A stretch of 10,059 nt of DNA from Puniceicoccales bacterium (GTDB lineage: Bacteria > Verrucomicrobiota > Verrucomicrobiia > Opitutales > UBA953): NCBI GenBank assembly GCA_031279675.1, contig JAITIB010000078.1, positions 1 to 10,059 on the forward strand, read 5' to 3'. The translations under genes were made by a program, and so were the position numbers. The first letter of the stretch is position 1, and each line of letters begins with the position of its first letter. This document shows positions 1 through 5,876 of the stretch, piece by piece. The notes beneath the pieces were generated by a model. It saw nothing but the letters and a program-made list of their open reading frames with translations. It searched no databases and was not told the origin of the DNA.

Positions 1-1047
1 GTGGTGGCCGCTGTTAAAGATGAGTTGCCGCCCATTCCCGGGCACTTGTCCCAGCACAATACCCGGGGCAACCGTCTCCTTCTTGGCGCGCTCCAGGAGG
101 TTTTTCCCGTTGTTGAAAAAACTCTTGCCGACACGCCGCCGCACCGCGTCGCCATCGTCGTGGGCACCAGCAATTCTGGCATTCGCGAGGGCGAGCTTGC
201 GTTGGCCCATCACAGGCGTCATGGCGCGTTTCCGCCCGCCTACCATTATGCGCAGCAGGAGCTTGGTTCGCCTTCGATGTTTCTTGCTGATTTTCTCCGG
301 ACGCGCGGTCCGGCATATACGATTTCGACGGCTTGCACTTCTTCGGCGCGCGCGTTTATTTCCGCTAAACGTCTTCTTGCCGCGGATCTTGCCGATGTTG
401 TCATTGTTGGCGGGGCGGACTCTCTTTGCCGCATGACTCTTGGGGGTTTTGATTCGCTCTCGGCCCTTTCCCGGGGCGGGTGCCGTCCTTTTGCCGCCGG
501 GCGCGACGGCATTACCATTGGCGAGGCCGCCGCTGTTTTTATTTTGGGGAAAAGCCCTGCGCCAATCCGTCTTGCCGGTTTTGGGGAATCTTCCGATGCG
601 CACCACATGTCGGCCCCGGATCCCACTGGCGCCGGTGCCGAGGCGGCCATTCGCCAAGCCGCGCAATCCGCCGGTGTCGGGGAAGCGGGCGAGGTCGCGT
701 ATGTGAATCTTCACGGCACGGGCACGCCGCTCAATGACAGCATGGAGGCCGCGGCTATTCACCGGGTTTTTGGCGATCGGGTGCCGTGTTCTTCCACGAA
801 GCATCTCACCGGGCACACGCTTGGCACCTGCGGCGCGCTCGAAGCTGACATCGCTTGCACACTCCTCGAAAATCCGGGCCTCCCGTTGCCCAACCAGCAA
901 TTGACCGCTGATTCCACCGACCCGGCGCTCCCCGATATCCACCTCCTTCGCGCCGACGCCAGCGAGCATTTGCGCGGCAAAAAAATCCTCTCCACCAACT
1001 TCGCTTTTTGCGGAAATAACACCGCTCTTCTTTTCAGCACAGAATGA
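1..1047 (+). CDS. Beta-ketoacyl-ACP synthase, ApeO-like, 5'-truncated by window edge
   Basis: Condensing enzyme of the thiolase fold that would extend an ACP-bound acyl chain with malonyl-ACP. The catalytic triad is visible: Cys112 in STACTSSA, His238 in LHGTGT, and His272 in KHLTGHTLG, with the supporting Lys267 five residues before the second His as in FabF. The C-terminus has the usual TNFAF.GNN loop. The 348 residues seen lack the N-terminal ITG..-type strand and about 50 residues relative to FabF, where the catalytic Cys is near residue 163. The reading frame is open to base 1, so the GTG there is probably not the true start and the gene begins upstream. Because the triad is intact it is a ketosynthase and not a chain-length factor. 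Position before the dehydratase, reductase and second ketosynthase genes matches apeO of aryl polyene clusters. Codons in the first ~830 bases are T-ending, unlike the downstream genes. The family is certain; the APE role is inferred from gene order. Confidence 0.9.
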   Translation: MVAAVKDELPPIPGHLSQHNTRGNRLLLGALQEVFPVVEKTLADTPPHRVAIVVGTSNSGIREGELALAHHRRHGAFPPAYHYAQQELGSPSMFLADFLRTRGPAYTISTACTSSARAFISAKRLLAADLADVVIVGGADSLCRMTLGGFDSLSALSRGGCRPFAAGRDGITIGEAAAVFILGKSPAPIRLAGFGESSDAHHMSAPDPTGAGAEAAIRQAAQSAGVGEAGEVAYVNLHGTGTPLNDSMEAAAIHRVFGDRVPCSSTKHLTGHTLGTCGALEADIACTLLENPGLPLPNQQLTADSTDPALPDIHLLRADASEHLRGKKILSTNFAFCGNNTALLFSTE

Positions 1048-1107
1048 ACCGCGCAGCGCGAAAAAGCTTTGCGCTTGCGCCTCTCTTCAATGTTCCATCG
1101 CTCACAT

Positions 1108-1575
1108 ATGACCCTCCCCGCCGATGTCTCCAGCTTGTTGCCGCACGCGCCGCCCATGCGTTTCATCCACACCCTCACCTCTGTGGACGACGCCACCGTC
1201 ACTTGCGAAACAACCATCGACGCCGACACCTTCGCCCCGCACCTCGACGAACACCGTGAGCTGCCTGCCGCTTATCTCGTCGAAATCATGGCGCAGACGG
1301 TCGCCGCTTGGGCGGGCTATCACGACCGCGCTAACAAACGCCCGCTCAGCTCCGGGCTTTTCCTCAGCTGCCGTCATTTCCAGACCCGCATTTCCAGCCT
1401 CCCGCTCAACACGCACCTTCGCATCCAAGGCGCAAAAATCATCCAGGATAATCTGACCGCCACCTTTGAAACCCAGGCGAGCCTCGTCCACGATGACGCT
1501 GCCCCCTTCGCCTCATCCACGCTCACGACCCACCAGATCAGCTGGGAACGCCTCGCCGAGCTTTTGAAAAAATGA
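1108..1575 (+). CDS. Hotdog-fold 3-hydroxyacyl-ACP dehydratase, ApeP-like
   Basis: A 155-residue single hotdog domain, predicted to dehydrate 3-hydroxyacyl-ACP to the enoyl form in the polyene extension cycle. The N-terminal LLPHAPPM segment (residues 10-17) resembles the LLPHRPPM opening of ApeP-type proteins. The central helix reads EIMAQTVAAWAG (59-70). His45 and Glu59 are 14 residues apart, the same spacing as the catalytic His and Glu of FabZ, so the active site appears to be kept. I chose ATG 1108 because homology starts there; ATG 1090 and TTG 1069 are in frame but add residues without family resemblance. No clear Shine-Dalgarno precedes any of them. It follows the ketosynthase after 60 bp and its stop overlaps the reductase start by 4 bp (ATGA), implying translational coupling. 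The hotdog family is clear; the name ApeP rests on gene order plus motifs. Confidence 0.82.
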   Translation: MTLPADVSSLLPHAPPMRFIHTLTSVDDATVTCETTIDADTFAPHLDEHRELPAAYLVEIMAQTVAAWAGYHDRANKRPLSSGLFLSCRHFQTRISSLPLNTHLRIQGAKIIQDNLTATFETQASLVHDDAAPFASSTLTTHQISWERLAELLKK

Positions 1576-2324
1576 CGCCTCCTGCCACTTCCTGCCGCAC
1601 CCTCCTCGTCACAGGCGCCAGCAAAGGCATTGGCGCCGCCATTGCCAGGCAACTCGCTGCCGACGGCTTCGACATCGTCGTCCACTGCCACACCGACGAG
1701 ACCGGCGCCCGCCAGACTGCCGCCGCCATCAACGCCACCACAAAAACCACCCCCCGCCTCCTCCAGTTTGATGTGACCAAGCGCGAGCAAACCGCCGCCG
1801 CCATCGAGGCTGATATTGAGGCCCACGGCCCCTATTACGGCATCGTCCACAACGCCGGCATCACAGCCGATGCCGCCTTCCCGGCCACCACAGCCGAGGA
1901 CTGGGACAGCGTCCTGCGCACCAACCTCGACAGCTTCTACAACGTCATCCACCCCGCCCTCACGCCCATGATCGCCGCGCGCCAAGGCGGGCGCATCCTC
2001 ACCCTCTCCTCCGTCTCCGGCCTTGTGGGCAACCGCGGCCAAGTCAACTACTCCGCCGCCAAAGCTGGCATCATTGGCGCGACAAAAGCCCTCGCCATCG
2101 AGCTCGCCCGCCGCAAAATCACCGTCAACTGCATCGCCCCCGGCCTCATCCAAACAAACATGCTCAAGCTCGAACCCGCCGTCTTCGACGAAGCCCTCCG
2201 CCTCATTCCCGCCCAACGCCTCGGCACCCCCGAGGAAGTCGCCGCCCTCGCCTCCTTCCTCATCTCCGACAACGCGGCCTACATCACCCGCCAAGTCATC
2301 TCCATCAACGGGGGCATGATCTAA
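1572..2324 (+). CDS. 3-oxoacyl-ACP reductase, FabG/ApeQ-like short-chain dehydrogenase
   Basis: A 250-residue classical short-chain dehydrogenase/reductase that would reduce 3-ketoacyl-ACP to the 3-hydroxy form using NAD(P)H. Visible motifs in order are the Rossmann loop TGASKGIG (14-21), HNAG (93-96) in place of NNAG, catalytic Asn118, Ser147, Tyr160 and Lys164 in the YSAAK motif, and PG at 190-191. The C-terminus SINGGMI matches the FabG ending, which favours an acyl carrier protein substrate over a small-molecule one. Length is normal for FabG. The start is fixed by the ATGA overlap with the dehydratase gene, and the next ketosynthase gene begins 15 bp after the stop. In aryl polyene clusters this position is apeQ. 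It could in principle double as a housekeeping FabG, but its placement among secondary-metabolism paralogues argues for a dedicated reductase. Confidence 0.9.
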   Translation: MTPPATSCRTLLVTGASKGIGAAIARQLAADGFDIVVHCHTDETGARQTAAAINATTKTTPRLLQFDVTKREQTAAAIEADIEAHGPYYGIVHNAGITADAAFPATTAEDWDSVLRTNLDSFYNVIHPALTPMIAARQGGRILTLSSVSGLVGNRGQVNYSAAKAGIIGATKALAIELARRKITVNCIAPGLIQTNMLKLEPAVFDEALRLIPAQRLGTPEEVAALASFLISDNAAYITRQVISINGGMI

Positions 2325-2339
2325 CAACCCGCTTCACCC

Positions 2340-3566
2340 ATGCACCGCGTCGTCATCACCGGCATGTCCGGCATCACCGCCCTCGGCAACAGCTGGAGCA
2401 CCATCAAACCACGCCTGCAACAACTCCAGAACGCCGTCGTCACCATGCCCGAATGGGCCGAAATCAAAGGCCTGGACACCCGCCTCGCCGCCCCCGTGCA
2501 CGGCTTTGAGCCACCCGCGCACTACACCCGCCACCAACTCCGCGCCATGGGCCGCGTCTCCCGCCTCTCCGCAGTGGCCACAGAAAAAGCCCTCGACGCG
2601 GCAGGCCTCCTCGGCTCCCCGGCCCTCACCAACGGCAGCACCGGCATCGCCTACGGCACCTCCACAGGCTCCACCGACGCCGTCCGGGAATTCGCCATGA
2701 TGTTCCTCGAAAAAGACACCCGCAACATCACCGCCACCACCTACGTCCGCATGATGCCCCATACCGCCGCCGCCAACGTCGGCCTCTTCTTCGGCATCCG
2801 CGGGCGCCTCATCCCCACCTCCAGCGCCTGCACCTCCGGCAGTCAGGCAATCGGCTACGCCTACGAAGCCATCAAACACGGCTACCAAGACATCATGCTC
2901 GCCGGCGGCGGCGAAGAACTCTGCGTCTCCGAAGCCGTCGTCTTCGACACCGTCTTCGCCACTTCCCAGCAAAACGACGCCCCCAAGACCACCCCCCGCC
3001 CCTTTGACAAAGCGCGCGACGGCCTCGTCATCGGGGAAGGTGCCGCAACCCTCGTGCTCGAAAACCACGAACACGCCAAAGCCCGCGGCGCAAAAATCCT
3101 CGGCGAAATCATCGCCTTCTCCACCAACTGCGACGCCACCCACATCACCCAGCCCAACCAAGAAACCATCCAACGCTGCCTCCAAAACGCGCTTGATCAA
3201 GCCCGGCTCGCCCCCCGCAACATTGACTTCATCTCCGCCCACGGCACCGCCACCGATCGCGGAGACATCGCCGAAAGCCACGCCACCCACGCCATCTTTG
3301 GCCCCGGCATCCGCATCGCCTCGCTCAAAAGCTACCTCGGCCACACACTCGGCGCCTGCGGCTCCATCGAAGCCTGGCTCACCCTCGAAATGATGCGCGA
3401 CGGCTGGTTTGCCCCCACCATCAATCTCACCAACCCCGACCCCGCCTGCGCCGAACTCGACCACCTCACGGGAACAGGCCGCACATTCGACGCCGAATTC
3501 ATCATGACCAACAACTTCGCCTTCGGCGGCGTCAACACCTCCCTCATCATCCAACGATGGAGCTGA
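2340..3566 (+). CDS. Beta-ketoacyl-ACP synthase II type, ApeR-like
   Basis: A complete 408-residue KAS II/FabF-type condensing enzyme. It opens with VVITGMSGITALG, has the nucleophile Cys164 in SSACTSG, His301 in SAHGTAT, Lys330 and His335 in KSYLGHTLGACGS, and ends with NNFAFGGVNTS. All catalytic residues are present, so it should be an active decarboxylating ketosynthase and not a chain-length factor. The ATG at 2340 lies 15 bp after the reductase stop and gives the expected N-terminus; no strong Shine-Dalgarno is visible. It is the last gene of the four-gene module and corresponds by order to apeR, the second ketosynthase of aryl polyene clusters. Phe codons are mostly TTC (12 of 16), in contrast to the first ketosynthase. 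The family is certain; pigment biosynthesis is inferred from context. Confidence 0.92.
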   Translation: MHRVVITGMSGITALGNSWSTIKPRLQQLQNAVVTMPEWAEIKGLDTRLAAPVHGFEPPAHYTRHQLRAMGRVSRLSAVATEKALDAAGLLGSPALTNGSTGIAYGTSTGSTDAVREFAMMFLEKDTRNITATTYVRMMPHTAAANVGLFFGIRGRLIPTSSACTSGSQAIGYAYEAIKHGYQDIMLAGGGEELCVSEAVVFDTVFATSQQNDAPKTTPRPFDKARDGLVIGEGAATLVLENHEHAKARGAKILGEIIAFSTNCDATHITQPNQETIQRCLQNALDQARLAPRNIDFISAHGTATDRGDIAESHATHAIFGPGIRIASLKSYLGHTLGACGSIEAWLTLEMMRDGWFAPTINLTNPDPACAELDHLTGTGRTFDAEFIMTNNFAFGGVNTSLIIQRWS

Positions 3567-3658
3567 AAGAGTTTTAACGCCACCCGCTATGAAACACTCA
3601 GCCCGAATTTTGCCGCACCCATTCCACAGACTGTCCGGCATCCAAGCCAAAAGCGGCC

Positions 3659-3685
3659 GATTGGGGCGTAAAAATTACCTCAATC
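3659..3685 (+). terminator. Weak hairpin between convergent apeR-like gene and murG
   Basis: GATTGGGG (3659-3666) can pair with CCTCAATC (3678-3685) through eight pairs including one G-U. A further TAA/TTA pairing sits inside, across a CG bulge, leaving an AAA loop. The stem is better on the + strand, because the wobble becomes an A-C mismatch in the opposite transcript. It is not followed by a T run, so it is at best a non-canonical terminator for the upstream + strand operon. The remainder of 3567-3696 shows no gene or other convincing signal. Confidence 0.3.
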
Positions 3686-3696
3686 CGAAAAATGTG

Positions 3697-4833
3697 TTAT
3701 GCCCGCAAGTGCGACGTCTTTCTGCCCCCCATCTTTTGGGCTGCCAGGTGGGTGATGTCGTCCAGCATGGGATGCCATGAGAAGTTTTTCCGCGCACGTC
3801 TCAGGTTTTCGCGATAGTGGTTGAGGGCGGTGGCGTCGTTTAACAGGTGGAGGATTTCCTCGGTGGCGTTTTTCAGTTGTTCTTGGGGGATGATTTTGCC
3901 GCCTTGGAGTTTTTCCAGGAATTGTGCGTTTGCTTGTTGGTGGTTGTCTGCTGCGAAGGGGTAGGGGACGAGTATTGAGGGGGTTGTGCAAGTGATGAAT
4001 TCGGCGATGCTGCCTGCTCCGGCGCGGGAGAGGACAAGGTCGGCGGCGGAGAGGGCTTCGGGCATTTTGTCGCAAAAGGGGATGAAGCGGGTTTGGGGGT
4101 TTGTCCCAATCATGTCTGTTGCCGCTTTGGAGGGTGGGGGGGCGGTGCTTTTGCCCGGGCCGGTGACGCAGAGAACGTGGGCTCCGGTGGCGTTGATTTT
4201 TTCTTTGTTTTGAAAAACCCATTCGTTGAGGGGGCCGGCGCCTTGGCTGCCGCCGAGGACGAGGAGGAGTTTGCCTGTTTCCGGGGGAAATCCGAGTTCG
4301 CGGCGTGCGTTGTCGCGGGGGTGGGCACGGAATTCTTTTCGGATGGGGAAGCTGGCATGGCGTTGTTTTTCGGGTGGGAGCGATGGGAGTGAGATGCCGT
4401 GGGGAAGCCATGTGCGGGTGGCGATGCGGCTGAGGTATCGGATGGCTTTTCCGGGGATGCGATTGGCTTCGTGCAAGACGATGGGGATGTGCGCGAGGTG
4501 GCAGACGAGGGCGAGCCCGAGTGTCAGAAATCCGCCGAAGCTGACGAGTAGTGCGGGGTGGCGTTGGTGGACAAGGCGGGTGGCATGGAGGAGGGCGTGT
4601 GTCTGGCTGGTGATGAAGCGGAGGAGGGCGAGTGGGCTTTTGGATTGGAGTCCGGTGCCGGGGGCGCGTTGGAATTTGAGATGGGGGTATTTTTCGAGGA
4701 GTCGGGTGTCGATGCTTTTGCGGCTGATGATGAGCAGGGTTTCGTGGCCCCGGGCGTGCAGTGCCTCGGCGAGTGCGATGCCGGGCGAGAGGTGTCCGCC
4801 GGTGCCGCCGCAGGCGATGATGATGAGGCTCAT
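3697..4833 (-). CDS. murG: UDP-GlcNAc:lipid I N-acetylglucosaminyltransferase MurG
   Basis: A GT-B fold, family 28 glycosyltransferase that adds GlcNAc to undecaprenyl-pyrophosphoryl-MurNAc-pentapeptide, forming lipid II on the cytoplasmic membrane face. The first glycine loop is GGTGGH (9-14), followed by SPGIALAEAL. The middle carries VSFGGF (97-102) and HEAN (121-124, HEQN in E. coli). The second domain opens with VLGGSQGA (192-199), then RAGAGSIAE (270-278) and DNHQQANA (296-303), which correspond to the E. coli donor-binding segments around the conserved Glu and QQ pair. At 378 residues it is slightly longer than most. ATG 4833 overlaps the upstream gene's stop by 4 bp (ATGA). It is notable that it is third in an operon after speA and not beside murC, murD, ftsW or mraY. 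A recently duplicated copy or a MurG-like transferase with another acceptor is possible, but the motif match favours true MurG. Confidence 0.92.
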   Translation of the reverse strand: MSLIIIACGGTGGHLSPGIALAEALHARGHETLLIISRKSIDTRLLEKYPHLKFQRAPGTGLQSKSPLALLRFITSQTHALLHATRLVHQRHPALLVSFGGFLTLGLALVCHLAHIPIVLHEANRIPGKAIRYLSRIATRTWLPHGISLPSLPPEKQRHASFPIRKEFRAHPRDNARRELGFPPETGKLLLVLGGSQGAGPLNEWVFQNKEKINATGAHVLCVTGPGKSTAPPPSKAATDMIGTNPQTRFIPFCDKMPEALSAADLVLSRAGAGSIAEFITCTTPSILVPYPFAADNHQQANAQFLEKLQGGKIIPQEQLKNATEEILHLLNDATALNHYRENLRRARKNFSWHPMLDDITHLAAQKMGGRKTSHLRA

Positions 4834-5876
4834 TTTTGCGCTTTTGTCGCGTTTTCGGGAGGTGGCGTCGCCGGGAGGAATGCGGGCGATTTCATGTAGC
4901 GTGCGAGGGTGACGAGGAAGTGGCGTCCTTCGGGGCGGGTGCGCAGTGTGGGCTCGTCCATCTGGCAGACAAAGAGTTTTCCGCGGTTGTCTTTGCCTTT
5001 TCTGGTTTCGGACATGGGGGGAACGCGGGTGTTGGGTGTTTTGAAGAGTTGTTTTCCCCAGAGGGCGAGGTCGTCCGTTGGAAATTCCTGAAACAGGGGG
5101 TGGTCGGGCAGTTCGAATCTTCGTTTGCTTGTGATGCGGTGGGAGAGGCAGAGGACGCTTTGTCCGGCGTCGAGCGCGGCGTTGGCGGTGGCGTCGATTT
5201 TGCTGGTGATGTGGATGCCTTGGAGGGCGGTGGCGAGTTCGTCATCGGTGTGGTTGGGGTAAATCCAGATGGGCCATTCGTTGCGGGTGATTTCGCGGTT
5301 TTTTTCGTCGTAGAGGCGGATGGCGAAGCGGCGCTGGCTTGGTTTGTTTTCGAGGGCGCTGAGGACGCCGTCATCGGCGGGGGAGACGAAGGGTTGGAGC
5401 TCGATGATTTTGCCGCTTGGGAGGAGGACGTCTTTTTCCATCTGGTCGTCGAAGTAGCCGCCGCCGTTGAAGGAGATGAATACGGTGGCTTTGGCGTCCG
5501 CGGGGCCGATGTTGGCGATCTTGATGGTGGCGCGGAAAATTTCGCCCTCGCTCCACATGTATTTCTCAAATTCGGCGAGGGGGATGAGCGGATGCTGGAG
5601 AAATTCCCACTGTTTGGTGTCAATCTCGGGGGCGTGTTGCTTGAGGCTGTCGAGGAAGGGGGTGAGGCGTTTGTGGTGTTCCTGTGCCATGTCCGGGGTC
5701 ATGGGGATCGGGTGGCGTTGTGTGGCGAGGAGCTCTTTCTCGATTTTATGTTTTTCGCGAAAAAGGATCTCTTTGGTGCGGAGTCCGATTCCCATATACG
5801 TCGGGTCCGGGCCCGCGGTGGTGTTGTGTGCGGGGAGGAGTGTGCAGAGGAGTGCGGGCAGAAGGATTTTTCTCAT
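4830..5876 (-). CDS. Exported protein resembling the C-terminal beta-domains of GH2-type glycosidases, no catalytic barrel
   Basis: This 348-residue protein begins with a likely signal peptide (charged MRK, hydrophobic residues 4-15, possible cleavage near TTAG at 19-22). Cys11 has no good lipobox, so it is probably periplasmic and not a lipoprotein. Residues 24-90 are polar and helix-prone. From about residue 97 onward the segments LIPLAEFEKYMWSEGE, ANIGPADAKA, RNEWPIWIYP (198-207), LDAGQSVLCLS (235-245), HPLFQEFPTDDLALW (259-273) and GKLFVCQMD (299-307) resemble, from memory, the beta-sandwich region that follows the TIM barrel in glycoside hydrolase family 2 proteins. The barrel and its catalytic glutamates are absent, so I do not predict enzyme activity; glycan or protein binding is possible. 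Both ends are ATGA overlaps with speA and murG, so it is co-translated with them. It may be a degenerate remnant or a stand-alone binding module. The domain assignment is moderate and the role unknown. Confidence 0.72.
   Translation of the reverse strand: MRKILLPALLCTLLPAHNTTAGPDPTYMGIGLRTKEILFREKHKIEKELLATQRHPIPMTPDMAQEHHKRLTPFLDSLKQHAPEIDTKQWEFLQHPLIPLAEFEKYMWSEGEIFRATIKIANIGPADAKATVFISFNGGGYFDDQMEKDVLLPSGKIIELQPFVSPADDGVLSALENKPSQRRFAIRLYDEKNREITRNEWPIWIYPNHTDDELATALQGIHITSKIDATANAALDAGQSVLCLSHRITSKRRFELPDHPLFQEFPTDDLALWGKQLFKTPNTRVPPMSETRKGKDNRGKLFVCQMDEPTLRTRPEGRHFLVTLARYMKSPAFLPATPPPENATKAQK

Noticed and set aside
1045..1107. Possible ketosynthase-dehydratase fusion by reading through one TGA
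   Set aside because: The two genes share a frame and only the TGA at 1045-1047 separates them, but the 20 codons between are unremarkable, both domains have natural ends, and the genes are separate in known clusters.
1044..1259. ATG at 1044 overlapping the first ketosynthase stop, opening a 71-residue frame
   Set aside because: It is out of frame with the dehydratase and its Arg/His/Pro-rich product is a typical shadow. The ATGA may be chance.
1374..2327. 317-residue - strand frame across the dehydratase and reductase genes
   Set aside because: Same cause: Gly/Asp-rich shadow of two genes with clear catalytic motifs.
2334..3650. 438-residue open frame on the - strand across the second ketosynthase
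   Set aside because: It is an antisense shadow with highly repetitive Gly/Asp/Glu/Val composition produced by C-ending codons on the other strand.
3589..3780. 63-residue + strand frame between the ketosynthase and murG
   Set aside because: It overlaps the 3' end of murG antisense, has no ribosome binding site and no recognisable domain.
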